From contig NC_135561.1 in NCBI RefSeq assembly GCF_964340395.1, positions 14,106,461 to 14,170,460 of the forward strand: a stretch of 64,000 bases of DNA, read 5' to 3'. Under the pieces are notes generated by a model, which searched no databases, was not told the origin of the DNA, and was given only the letters and a program-made list of their open reading frames with translations. This document shows, piece after piece, positions 31,189 through 43,269 of the stretch (its first letter is position 1; each line of letters begins with the position of its first letter). The translations under genes were made by a program, and so were the position numbers. Origin of the DNA: Glandiceps talaboti. Lineage: Eukaryota; Hemichordata; Enteropneusta; Spengelidae.

Positions 31189-31543
31189 CTCTGTGAGTGG
31201 AAATTTTATGAAATAATAGTGGATAGTGAACAATTCGTTGTACTCTCTTTTACTTTTATATCTAAAGATATGCTGTATCATATTAAAGTTCAAAATCATT
31301 TAGTCTGTAAATGGGGGAGGGGTGTAGATACAGGTAGTGAACATGGACTGCATTGAGTATGGACCAGCAGTTTTCCTTAAGGACCAGCAGCATTTGCTAC
31401 ATGTCGGTCCTTATGACCAGTAGTCATTTCCCCTTAAGTTCACACACTGTATATATATATATATCATATCATATATATAATTCCTTTTTCCTCGAACACA
31501 CACAGGTAATCCCAGTCAAGTTAAATACAATCTTGAAGACGCA

Positions 31544-32577
31544 ATGACAGCTACGCCACTTCCTCCTCGTACCCGGTCTAAAGAGAGGATTACACCCTCC
31601 GAAATGTCGTCCCAACCTCCCGATGGTGGCTGGGGGTGGTTTATTGTTCTTGGTACCTTCTTGTCAACGGTTATCACAGCTGGCACACCATTTGCATTCG
31701 GTGTATTTTATGTAGCTTTCCTTGATGCCTTCAACAAATCAAAGTCTGAAACAGGTGAGGAACCGCAGCAACTTATCACAGATTCGTTAGAAATGTAAAC
31801 ACTCCAGCAGTAAAGGAAAAAACAAATATGTCAACTCTTACAAAATAATACAATACATGAACAAAGTAGCAAACAAATTCTTCTGACCAGACGTTTATTG
31901 AAATAAATTCTTCGCATGTACAAATACTCCTTCTATTTTAAACCCCAATAGGGTTGAAATCTTGGTCAGTGTCAAGTACTCAAAGGTATGCCCATTTAAT
32001 AGCTGCTGATCAAACCTCCACCTTGGCTGGTGAGAATCAACATGATTAAGATTTGAACAGTCATCTCCTAATTAAACTCACATCAACTAGCAATAGCACA
32101 GTCAAGGTCTTGACCAAAAGATAAAATCAAAGCTTACATAATTTAACATATCTCTAACATGTCCAGATAAAATTTAAGTTTGCACAACTTTCTTGGAGAT
32201 CTGGCTATATATCTAGATTTAATATCATAAATAGGCAAAGCCCGTAAGCTCCGGCGCACAAGGTAGATTTATTTGTGACAGCGCCCTCTGCGTGGAGAAT
32301 GCGCATAGTATATAGGACGCGCATGCAAAGTCACTGTGCTGTAATGCATCCTTGGGTAAATCCACCAAAATACCCGCATGAATACTAATCATTCAGCCGC
32401 TATGCGGCCGCTGCTCGAGTAATTACGTTGATCTTGTGCAAAATGTAACCGCTTCTTCCTCTTGGCAAAAGAAAGATGTGTACCAAATTTCATTTGAATT
32501 GATCAAGTGGTGTTTGAGAAAACGATGACACAGACAGACAGACAGACAGACATACATACATACATACATACATACAT

Positions 32578-32609
<32 letters not shown>

Positions 32610-32630
32610 TCACACACACACACACATACA

Positions 32631-32664
<34 letters not shown>

Positions 32665-35600
32665 CATACATACATACATACATACATACATACATACATA
32701 CATACATACAGAAACCTCTTCCCAATATAACCTTCCCTTACGGAAGTTAAAGAAAAGTAAGGCTTGTATGCTGTCTGTCCAAAGCAGCTAGGAGTTGCAA
32801 GATATGCTGGCAAGATTGTGCATTCAAATAAAGGAAGAAATTCAATTCTTGTATACAGCAGTGGTACAATGAAAACATAAGTAATTGGGTTTTTGATGGG
32901 AGAAGAAGTTCTAAATGTAACTGAATGTAGGTTGGTCAGTCATCAATGATTTCTATGCCGACCCAAGAAAAGGTAGAAAAAAGTTATTTATAATAAATGC
33001 AAGAGATGTGCTATGTTATAATAACTTACTGACTGGCCATACTCGACATTATCCGAGTCACTAATACTGTTACGCAACAAATACCCCCCCCCCCCCACTT
33101 TCAGGCTCTTAAAATGTTAGCAACGAAAAAAACAGCCCTTGAGGTAATAGTTATTTTGAATTCATGTCTTCCCAAAGGACACTAGCGCAACAAGTTTTTG
33201 TTCCAACCACGCCGAAATATGTGTGTTTACACCTGAACTTAGAAACTATCTTTCAAAGTTACATGCTAATTGTCTGTTACACCGCCCTCTATACTGGCTG
33301 CGATTAGACATGCACAAAGGCACCACAATGTCAATGAGATAACTAATGACATGATGAATTATCTTAAAGTTTGCTCTCGAAGCACCATTTGAATAGACAC
33401 TGGAATTAGACAATTGCCTGTGTCAAACCTTTGATTGTATATATTCAGAAAAAAGATATTGAGGCAAATACGCATCACCGCCGGTCGCCTGTCTCCCAAT
33501 TAGACATGCAAATGAATAGACATTACATTGAGGCAAAGCTTGAAAAACCTTCATTTTTTTTTACCAGGAAGGCGTGTTCAAGTCATATGATAGGTATACA
33601 AGAGTGTTCTAGTATGTTTCCAAACATGTTGAGGAGCCAACCCTTTTACGTTTTTACTCCTCAGAGTTTTCGATCGGTAACCCTGTTTTTGTTTTGTCAC
33701 GTTCTGGGATGCCTTGATGTAACGTTTCGTTGTCTAAGTGGTGCAGTTGTAGGTAGATCGGCAGAACGTAAACGATTCTCCACTCTAACTATCTTTCTAG
33801 GGTACCAGCATCTACGAGGTTGTCTAATAAGTTAGGAATTAGCTACACAGGTATCGTTACTCACCTTGTACGCTTGTACACTCAGGCAGAGAGGGACACC
33901 ACAAACCAATAGTTACATGTGAATCAAAATCTAATATGGGAATAGGAATCCAGAATCCGGAATAACTTTGTTCACAGTTCCATTCTCACGTGTAGTCTGA
34001 ATGACGTCATTTGTTCTAAATATAACTTTGTTATGAAAGACGCTCTTTCACCTAGATTCATTGTTGTCAAAGACACGGTGAACTTTCCACCAGAATATTT
34101 CAGATTGAGATTTAAGGTCATGCCATATCTAAATTGTCCACGTGTAAGTCAAGTGTTGATCACGCTATTGGAAAATTAGATATTTATCTTAATTCAATAA
34201 TCAACACGTTATCTCGTTTACAAGAACTAATCTATGTTGTTCAATCAAAACACTTGAAAAATGTTAACGACTAGAAATAAATGTAATTAATACACGATAA
34301 GTAGATAAAACAACATATTAGTATACCACGCTATTGTTAGCTCCTGTTTGTAAGTAAGTAGCACAAAAGTAAATTATACGTCAATTTTGTTAGAATATGT
34401 CAAAATTCCAAATATGACTTTTCTGGATCGTAACACTTTTGCATGTTAGTCAACCCCCCCCCCTCCCCCGCCCTCCAGTCGTCTACAAAATGAATGAAAA
34501 TTTAACCTTTGCCATAATTAAATTGTGATTGACCACATTCAATTGTGAATATGTGTACATTGTACAGACTCCTTTCTGAAACTCGAAAACATACTATTTA
34601 TTGCAGGACTTGGTATTGGTCTAGCACATGTTGCTTCAATGGAAATAGTTGGAAAATATTTCAAACGTAGACTTCCTATTGCTATGGGAATAGCTCTAAC
34701 AGGTGGAGGACTTGGTCAGTTTGTACTTTCTACAACCTCACAAGCTGTTATTGACTTCTACGGATGGAGAGGAACACTGCTGATCTTTTCAGCATTTACA
34801 CTTCACATGTGCGTTGCAGGTGCTCTTTTCCGACCACTCCCAGCTAAACCAGATTCTAGACAGTTTCACAATGAACCAAACACGAACGTGTCGAGCATGG
34901 AGAACAAACGAACATATGCTATTATAGAAGATGATGACGTTAGAAATGAAATGTTAAACACAGAAACCAAAGAGGACTCACAACGAGAATGTATGGACCC
35001 AGAGAATAATGTTATTAGATATACAAGAGTTGATGACAACGCAAAAAATACTGGGACACCTGACTCTCAGTTGAGATGTTGCAATGGTCTTAAATCATTC
35101 GTTACGTCATTGTATGACGTTACTCTGTTTAAAGAACCAGTGTTCATCATAATAATCATAGTTAATGTTTTAACTACATATGCGATAAATACTGTATTGC
35201 TACATCTGGTAAGTACAGTACAGCCACTGTTCTTTACGTTTGGAAATTTGACTTAGCACAATACAATACACTACAATAATTAACTTGTATACAAAACAAT
35301 ATAACATATTGTATTGCAATACCATATCATACAATAATATGTAGTGCAGTGCAGTGCAGTACAATGCAATGTAATTAACTATAATACTAAATAATACAAC
35401 ACATAGCATTGGAATATAATACCATACAATGCAATACATTACAATACAATTATATATATTTAGCTACAATAATACAAAGCAATACAACAAACTGCATTTC
35501 AATACAATACAATACTATACTATACAGTACAATACGATACGATACGATACGATACAAATCAATACATAATACAAAACAATACAACACATTGCATTGCAAT

Positions 35601-36460
35601 ACAATATCATACAATATAGTATTATGCAGTGCAGTACAATACAATACAATACAATACAATGTAATTAACTATAATACTAAACAATGCAACATATTGCATA
35701 GCAATACAATACGTACAATACAATACCATGCAGTGCAGTGTAATACAATGCAATACAATGCAATACAATGTAATACAATGCAATACAATGCAATACAATA
35801 CAATACAATACAATACAATACAATACAATACAATACAATACAATACAATACAATACAATACAATACAATACAATAGAGTCATTCCCTGGGCCACTTACTT
35901 CGGAACATGGATTTTAACTATACATATATTTTCTAAGTCAAACTAGAAGCGAAGAAAACGCTTATGAAAGAGATTACATGCACACCTACGAGAACCGTTA
36001 TTCAAGCACTATTCAACTTAGGATAATTAGAATGTCATTATTTAATAGAAAGCTCGAAAGATGCGGGATGAAGTTTTCTAGGACACATCTAGTGGTTCGT
36101 GCATAGAGCTGACGGTCACACCATTATTTGATGTAGTGAAAGCAGAACAATAACTCTTACTATTTATTTTTTAAGGTAAGGCGAGGTATAGATTATGGAA
36201 TGACACCAACACAAGCCTCGTTTCTTACAGCGGTGGTGGGAATTGGACAGATTGTTGGTCGTCCTGTTATTGGAATTATAGGAAATCTGCCTAAAATGAA
36301 ACCTAGTCTTCTCTGGAGTACATGCTTGGCAATATGTTCTGTGTTATGCATCGCTAGTATTTACTGGAGGTCATTTACAGGTAAGGGTTTTATGAGATTT
36401 GGTAGCTTCATTCGAGTACATTAAACACAAGTCTATGCTGTACAAGTTTGGGGAGGGAGG

Positions 36461-36525
<65 letters not shown>

Positions 36526-38083
36526 AGGGAGGGAGGGAGGGAGGAGAGAGGGTAGTGTGTGTATGTGTGTTTCTACTGGAATGTTAAAGAGAACCGAATT
36601 GATGCCTAAATTAGCACATATCCAATAAACGCACTCCAGACAGAATTTCTCAAGTCGCACCAGATACATGTCAAAATGTAGAGCTGCCTTGATCAACTGC
36701 TTCTTCTTCTTCTTTTTTTTCCAAAATGAGCATGCACCAGGTAAGTAAGAGCACGTGGATATAAAATTCACCACAATGATGTGAAACTATAGACGCATTC
36801 ATGACATACAAGTTTGGTAGTAAAATATCCCGTAAATCTAAAATACTTGTACATGTGAAATCTCATGTAGGGAGTTCTGAAATAACATGTTTTGATAATT
36901 TATCCTCGCTATATACACTCTTGCAGGTCAATTGATAATGATGTCTATATTCGGTGCATGTATGGGTGGCTTTATGGTTATTGTACCTGTCGTTATTGCT
37001 GTTTTCCTGGGACGTGACAGAATGGGAGCAGGACTTTCAGTATACTTCCAAAGCGTAGGATGTACTGCATTGATTACTGGACCGATTTCCGGTAAGGAGA
37101 ATACTCTACTTTTTGTATGTAACCCCATGAAATCCAATTTTGTTATCGATAATTTCGGAGGTGGACAGATAGATATCACAGCCATGCTCCATAGTTGCTA
37201 TACTCACGAATCGTAGTTGGTTAATCAACTTGCTGATTTTAAAAGTTTAGAAAAAAATAATGCCTTGAGTTCCGGGCTCATACCGCCCACAGAGCTTTGG
37301 GTACGGAAAAGTCGTACATGAGTGTTATATATCATAAATTTATCATTATATTTATATTATATTATATATTATATCATATCATATCATATTATATTATATT
37401 ATATTATATTATATTATATTATATTATATTATATTATATTATATCATATATAATATAATCATAATCATGACATCACATCACATCACATCACATCACATCG
37501 CATCACACGCATCGCATCACATCACATCACATCACATCACATCACATCACAACACAACAGACGACATCATATCACATCACATCACATCACACGACATCAT
37601 ATCACATCACATCACATCACACGCATCGCATCGTATCACATCACATCACAGCAGACATCATATCACATCACATCACACATCACATCACATCACATCACAT
37701 CAAATCGCAACACATCACATCACATTACATCACATCACGTCACGTCACACCACATCATAAATATGATACCTACATTTTTCCCTGACAAAGTATGGCACCA
37801 CATATATGGTAGATTATAATGCTATAATACTCCTTACAAATAAATTGTTATCATTTAAATCACAGGTTTCCTACGTGATCACTATGGCACGTACTACCAG
37901 GCTTTCTGGATAGCTGGGTGCTCTATTGGCGTCGCTGCAGGACTTGTTTTATCTTTAATTCCAGTCCATAAATTCGTTAACAGGCGACGCAATAAGATGA
38001 GGCAAACACTGCATGTCAACAACGAATCTCAACCGACCAATGATGACTTTGTGAAGGGTGTTCAGCAAACGTCTAACGTATAA
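31544..38083 (+). CDS. SLC16-like transporter gene 3, exon B missing but frame kept
   Basis: Exons are A 31544-31754, C 34607-35208, D 36176-36380, E 36927-37091 and F 37866-38083. A 5' UTR part (31506-31543) follows the acceptor at 31505. Residues 27-32 are DGGWGW and KYFKRRLPIAMG is present. All five exons are open, and a transcript A-C-D-E-F gives 466 aa. Exon B, which encodes TM2 and TM3 (62 residues, TAWIGS...ITG) in the other genes, is absent: intron sequence on its two sides meets near 33110-33170. Exon B is symmetric (phase 1-1), so its loss does not shift the frame. A transporter with ten rather than twelve helices would be topologically odd, so this may be a decaying gene. The C-terminus is TSNV and AATAAA is at 38208. 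Confidence 0.85.
32525..32712. repeat. (GACA)n, (TACA)n and (CA)n compound microsatellite, intron after exon A of gene 3
   Basis: It follows a TTTCATTTGAATTGAT...GTTTTTGAGA-type stretch that also precedes GACA runs in genes 4 and 5, so the whole tail is probably a shared repeat. Confidence 0.95.
35258..35876. repeat. (AATAC)n microsatellite, intron C-D of gene 3
   Basis: About 620 bp, the most degenerate copy of this intron repeat, with TGCAG, CGATA and TATAC variants and a pure run at its 3' end. Confidence 0.95.
36452..36551. repeat. (GA)n purine tract, intron D-E of gene 3
   Basis: AG dinucleotides with GGGA units at both ends. Opposite strand sense to the CT tract in the same intron of gene 1. 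Confidence 0.95.
37320..37757. repeat. (ATATT)n then (ACATC)n pentanucleotide repeats, intron E-F of gene 3
   Basis: A pure ATATT run of about 75 bp, then about 290 bp of CACAT pentamers with GCATC and AGCAG variants. Confidence 0.95.
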
Positions 38084-38280
38084 CTCTTGCATGCTTGAAC
38101 TAAAATGTTAATAGTTTAATTTATAAGTTAAATACGCGTATTAAGTAATTTTATACCGGAAAATGCGTATACTAAAATGTTACAAATTCTATGTTCCAAA
38201 CTTTGCTAATAAAAACTGGAATTTTCTAGACTTCAAACGTGAATATTTTCAACAGCAATTGAAGAGACACATTTGATCTG

Positions 38281-38400
38281 TCGGTTGGTTGGTTGGTTGT
38301 TTGGTTGGTTGGTTGGTTGGTTGGTTGGATGTTTGCTTGCTTGCTTGATTTGTTGGTTGGTTGATTGATTGATACATACATACACACATACATACATACA

Positions 38401-38436
<36 letters not shown>

Positions 38437-38695
38437 CATACATACATACATACATCCATCCATGCATGCATGCATACATACATACATACATACATACATA
38501 CACACACATACATACATACATACATACATACACACATACATACATACATACATACATACACACACACATAGAAATGCAAAAGGAACGAGTGAGACAGAAT
38601 AAATAGATGCAATCCGACGTTTCGAAAAAAATTCTTTTTCAAGGTATGCAATACATACATACATACATACATACATACATACATACATACACCTC
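38281..38695. repeat. (TTGG)n and (TACA)n microsatellites with a short non-repeat island
   Basis: TTGG/TTGC units (38281-38370), then TACA, CA and GCAT units to 38568, then unique sequence 38569-38648, then TACA again to 38692. The island contains CCGACGTTTCGAAAAAAATTC, similar in kind to the ends of some retroelements, but too short to classify. Confidence 0.9.
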
Positions 38696-39639
38696 ACATT
38701 ATCAGTCCATAAAAATAATCACAGTGGAAATGTGCTATCAATTCTTTTGAAATGAGACAATGAGGTATTTGATATGTGATAGCATGAAAACAAATATATA
38801 TATGCATAAAATAGGGGTTGTAAACAACAGGGACATTACTGAATTGTATTACATGTATATAGTACGTCGTGTACACTCTAAGTATTTATTGTCGAATCAG
38901 CTATTGTACTGGCAGATCCCGTGCGTCCCCAACAAACTGCCAACTTTAGGGGAGAGGCTAATGAAATATTCGCTCACAACAATTGTCATATGATAAGACG
39001 ACAGTCACCACTTGAAGGGATATCAGGTAGATGCATTCGATTTCGATAAACACGTGTACGTAGTTGGCACACTACAACTGGACACCATGACAGGACGGTT
39101 TTATATAACCAAATTTACCATACAATAGACCACCATTGGCATGACAGAGTATCTTTTCCACACAACGTACAGTAAGTGTGCACGTTGATATTGGATATGA
39201 CTCAGCATATACTGAAACATCACTGTACCAGATCAGGCGAAACGTTTATTAATGAAAATACTCATCGATTTAGTAAACTGTGTACGTTAAACGGTACAGT
39301 ACTCTGAATGTGTCATCGGCGGCTTTGCCATGTGAAACGACAAAACATTGAATAAATGAAAAATGACATCATTAAGCTCGATACATTTTCTTAATAGTAA
39401 CACAAGATTACACTACTGAACCTGTGTATCCTATGTCACTACATATCTATCGTTTATATATCATCCATGATATAAGCTGTATAAATTAGCATAACCTAAC
39501 GTGACTTCGGCTGGAAGCATTAATCAGTGGTGTAGCAACACATGTGTACACAAGGTTCAACAGTTGCCTTGATAATAAAAGCGCCAACTGTTGAGAGCAA
39601 ACTTTAATCTTCTGCTATGACTATATATTCTAGGCATAT
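38696..39639. other. Spacer after gene 3, homologous to 5' regions of genes 2 and 3
   Basis: No gene. It aligns with 7340-7530 and 23450-24125 by shared segments (AGCATRAAAMCAAATAT, GTGCSTCCCYAMCAAACT, TGAATGTGTC). The original 5' region of the lost gene copy is therefore still partly here. Confidence 0.5.
39058..39126 (+). promoter_or_regulatory. Conserved upstream block, copy 4 (5' of the orphan exon)
   Basis: GTAGTTGGCACACTACAACTGGACACCATGACAGGACGG..., nearest to copy 3. It marks the 5' region of the sixth, lost gene. Confidence 0.4.
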
Positions 39640-39990
39640 TTGCATATAACGTTTGAAGATGTTTGACCAAGCCTACTCATCTTCAGTGTTATAAATGTAT
39701 TTCATTTATATGTCACTTTTGCTATGGGCGTGGTTTGTTGCTAGGCATATATCTGCGTACCTTTTTGGAATGTTTATTCACTTGCCTTTCGTTAATTGTT
39801 GTTATATTGTCATAACATGTCATCGTTAACCTGTTGCTATGGGCGTGGTCTTGTTACATGTAAGAACATTTGAATATTTTTTTAATGTTTCTTTTTTCAA
39901 TTGCCTGCCCATCCCTGTTATATTTTCATTAAACCCTATTATTTGACTGTTTCTTAGAGCGTGGTCATGGTTGCTATGGCCACTTATAGA
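39640..39990. repeat. Degenerate tandem repeat with GCTATGGGCGTGGT core
   Basis: Three spaced copies of the core at about 39721, 39835 and 39957, roughly 115-120 bp apart, with variable T-rich sequence between. Confidence 0.55.
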
Positions 39991-40129
39991 AGATTTTTAT
40001 GACACACTCGCAATTTGAATCATTGCCAATTTCCTCCCAGTGGTTTGAGAGGTAATGTTCAAAAATCGCTTGCATCATCCATAAGACAGACAGACGGAGA
40101 TTAGAGAATGTTGCCAACGTTAAAGAGGG

Positions 40130-40425
40130 TCAATTCAAGTGCCACTCACGTGCACTTGTTACATTATGTTAAGTACCCCATACAAAATTTAATGATTTTA
40201 TGACATTAATAAAACAATAATATTTCTGTACAATCCTATATGTGGCTAAATATTCATGAGAGAAATCTGATCTAAAACATCACGTTTGTCATCCTAATTT
40301 GCATATCTCTCATGGGATCATAATTCAATTAATGTCCCTTGATCTCTACATTCCCAGGAATATCCCTGCGAAACTTCAGTCGAATCAGCACAGAACGTTT
40401 GGCATTAAAGATATTTGACCAACAA
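40130..40425. mobile_element. Dispersed repeat, truncated copy
   Basis: It matches 42690-42975 in the same orientation (CACTTGTTACATTAT, AAGTA.YCCATAC, TAAATATTCATGAG, ATCACG.TT, CGAAA.YTCAG.C.AATCAGC). It stops within ten bases of the acceptor of the orphan exon. No coding capacity. Confidence 0.65.
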
Positions 40426-40433
40426 GTTCACAG

Positions 40434-40650
40434 GTTTCCTACGTGACCACTTTGGCACATACTACCAGGCTTTCTGGATAGCTGGATGTTTTATTGGCGT
40501 CTCTGCAGGACTTCTTTTATGTTACTTCCGGTCCATAAATTGGTTAACAAGCGACGCAATAAGATGAGACAAACACTGCATGTCAACAACGAATCTCAAC
40601 CGACCAATGATGACTTTATGAAGGGTGTTCAGCAAACATCTAACGTATAA
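40434..40650 (+). pseudogene. Orphan exon F of a lost sixth SLC16-like gene
   Basis: An acceptor TTCACAG and 217 bp match exon F of genes 1-5 (TTCCTACGTGACCACTTTGG...AACGTATAA). One base is missing near 40522 relative to the 218-bp exon, so the frame shifts after TM12 and soon meets a stop. No exons A-E lie between gene 3 and this copy. The 3' flank resembles that of genes 4 and 5, so the lost gene belonged to the gene 4/5 lineage. Confidence 0.9.
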
Positions 40651-40956
40651 CTCTTGCATGCTTGCCGGCTAAAATGTAGTCTGAAAACATCATTACCGCC
40701 AGAATTGCACTTGATTAGCCAACAATCTAAGAGAGAAATAACCACAACTTCATTAAACTCGTCAAAATGTGTTACTAAGAAAATACCATCATACCTTTCT
40801 GAACTTATCACAACTATAATGATACCGTTCATCAATAAAACACAAGGACAACATTCCATATTCCGATCCTTCAGATACAGAGCATCCATCGTTGCAAATA
40901 GTCTATCAATCTAATGACGTCTGCATTCTCCCATGCCCCTCGATGTTCAATATCTA

Positions 40957-41098
40957 AACAATAATGCACGCCCTCCCAGCCCATAATGGACGAAAGCAAA
41001 CTTTGAACGACATAATGGGCGAGGCGACAGCCGAGCCCATTATGGAGTGCAAAGTTTGCTTGAATCCATTATGGACTGGGAGGGCGTACATTATTGTT
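40957..41098. repeat. Near-perfect palindrome, arms of about 65 bp
   Basis: The left arm AACAATAATGCACGCCCTCCCAGCCCATAATGG... to CATAATGGGC is mirrored by GCCCATTATGG...CCATTATGGACTGGGAGGGCGTACATTATTGTT around a 12-bp centre (GAGGCGACAGCC). A related CCCAATAATGGAGTACATT lies at 41428. It is absent from the homologous flanks of genes 4 and 5, so it is an insertion of a foldback element. Confidence 0.85.
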
Positions 41099-41884
41099 AT
41101 TATTTTATAGTTTTGCCAATACCAGTGAATTTGTAGACCGAGAAACGCAAAACAAAGTATAATATACACAGCGCTGAACATCGTCTGCCATGTTCGGCCC
41201 AGAAGCTGAATACTAATCATAGCGACACACGTACGTACACGTACACACACATATACACTTCAATGAACTGCTGTGAACACAAATTTCTTTCATTTTAATT
41301 TCAATCTTTTAAAAAAAAATTCTTATGGTGTTTACCCCATAATTTCCCTGTTCTTAAATACCCACACCTTTATTGCCTTACGGACATAAGCTTGTATTGT
41401 TATGCTCGTTCCGGGGCTGCGATGCCCAATAATGGAGTACATTTATCAATAATAATGTACAGCGATGACGTCACAAAATTCACTGGAATTGGTAATGCTA
41501 TAATATAATATTGCATAATGTTTTGTATCTGTCACATGTAAAGATAAATAAATAACTAAATAACTATATAACTAAATAAATAATGAATGCATGCTTGATG
41601 TAAAATATTATTAGTATTTTTAATTATAAAATTAATTTGGTTAATTAATTGATTTAATTCTGATTATTATGCATGTATGTGATATCAAACAGTTATTTAC
41701 AGGTAGGTATAAACAGAAATGGATGAAAAGGAAATATCTAAATAATATGGTAGTTCTATGGGGTTTTTTCTGTGTTTACTTTTTTGCTGTCTACCAGGTA
41801 GATATTGAGGAAATTCAATGTCTGCAAACAAAGTATTTAATTTATGAATCCAAATCTAAAGTCATGCTTACTAATGTTACAAAT

Positions 41885-42150
41885 CGCTCAAGGCCACACT
41901 ACACGAATAGTCCAATATTTACCCTTTACCCAACCTTTACCCTACCTGTGACCCACCTAACCACCATCTCTGTCCAGGTGTAGTACGAGATGCAGTACCA
42001 CTTTTGACTACCTACAACCCCCAGGGGAGAGATCACCGGGGGTAAATTAAGTCAAAGGTGGAACTTCGTCTCATACTCACCACATTTACACATTATCTGC
42101 TCAAGATTTACACCGGTGGAAAGACATGGTTAGATATGACTTTTCATATA
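41885..42150 (+). repeat. Dispersed repeat, copy 2
   Basis: Inverted relative to 7870-8135, and inserted in the 3' flank of the lost gene just before the GCCAGGCAACACTTTATAAG segment. The equivalent place in genes 4 and 5 (51320, 61080) lacks it. Confidence 0.7.
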
Positions 42151-42689
42151 GTGCCAGGCAACACTTTATAAGTTCTATATAGTATACAAACAGAACATCA
42201 TAAATATAGTAGTTTCGTCATAGCATGCCCTCATGGTGTTTGCTCTTACGTAACAGACAGGGTATTATTTTGATGGAACAGTCAACATTGAAACAATGAT
42301 GAAATCATGTATTTGAACAGTATAGATACAAGTCTTACACAGTGTCATTCTGTCTTGGCTGGACATACTTCAACATCAGTTGCATGCTTCTTTCTATAAA
42401 GTCGGAATCATCGACCGTTTTAAAGCTAAAGGGGACTCGTGTAGATATCTTCTCACTATAATGCAGTTCAGTTCATCTAGAGATTTAAGGTAGGAATCTT
42501 GTCAGTTACTGTAGTGTGTTTACATTTGGTTTGATGAGAGGTTGAAGTTCAATATCAAACTCGCTTGAAGTGCATCATCCACAAGACGGATAGTCACACT
42601 TGACCATGAACCTTTGGCTCACCCTGTCTTAGAACTTTAATTAATAGAGAATGTTTCCAAGCAACCTCAAGGAGGGATAACTAACATAA

Positions 42690-43255
42690 CAAGGACTAAC
42701 ATTCACTTGTTACATTATTCAAGTACTCCATACATTTTAGAACGATTTAATTATATCAATAAAACAATGAAATATCTATACAAACCTATATAACTCGATA
42801 AATATTCATGAGGGAAACCTGAACCAAAACATCACGATTTTAGCCCTAATTTCCATATCACTCATGTGGTCATCATGTAATTAATATCTCATGATATGAA
42901 CATTTCCAGAAATATCTTTGCGAAATCTCAGCCAAATCAGCCAAGTACTTTTGGAATTATAGATTTTTGACCAAAAAAAGTCACATGTATGTTCCTCATT
43001 TGCATATCTCTGATTTAGATAAATCTGACCCATAGCTTTTGAGTTTAAGTTTTTCCCCCAAAATGACATTTCTTGACCCAATCGCAAACCTGTGATGCGA
43101 TCATTTGGCTATATGAACAACTTCCCAACTAGACTCCACAAGTAATGACCCAATCAAATACCAAATCAATCGGTCAGGCAGTTGTTGAGTTTAAGTCGTT
43201 CACACCCACCCACCCCTCCACCTCTCCCCTACCCCCCCCCCCACACACATACTTG
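42690..43255. mobile_element. Dispersed repeat, longer copy
   Basis: The first 285 bp match 40130-40425. The rest (TTTGCATATCTCTGATTTAGAT ... ACACCCACCCACCC) is seen only here. No ORF or clear terminal repeats, so the class is unknown. Confidence 0.55.
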
Positions 43256-43269
43256 CATACACATACATA

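Larger units (their letters stand above)
40651..42490. other. 3' flank of the lost gene copy
   Basis: Homologous, with insertions, to 50598-51850 (gene 4) and 60359-61480 (gene 5). Shared segments include CATTACCGCCAGAATTGCACTTGATT, ACTCGTCAAAATRTGTTACT, CCAGGCAACACTTTATAAGT and ATCGACCGTTT. No gene is supported. An 86-aa frame at 40654-40914 is not kept open in the two paralogous copies. Confidence 0.6.

Noticed and set aside
33431-33835. 134-aa frame in gene 3 as a replacement for exon B
   Set aside because: It shows no similarity to TM2/TM3, does not have matching phase-1 splice sites and lies in intron sequence homologous to other copies.
37467-37760. Thr/Ser/His repeat frames (also 49897-50241 and 59572-59985)
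   Set aside because: Readings of ACATC/ACAAC pentamers in intron E-F.
40654-40914. 86-aa frame after the orphan exon
   Set aside because: The paralogous segments after genes 4 and 5 contain stops in the matching frame, so the frame is not conserved.
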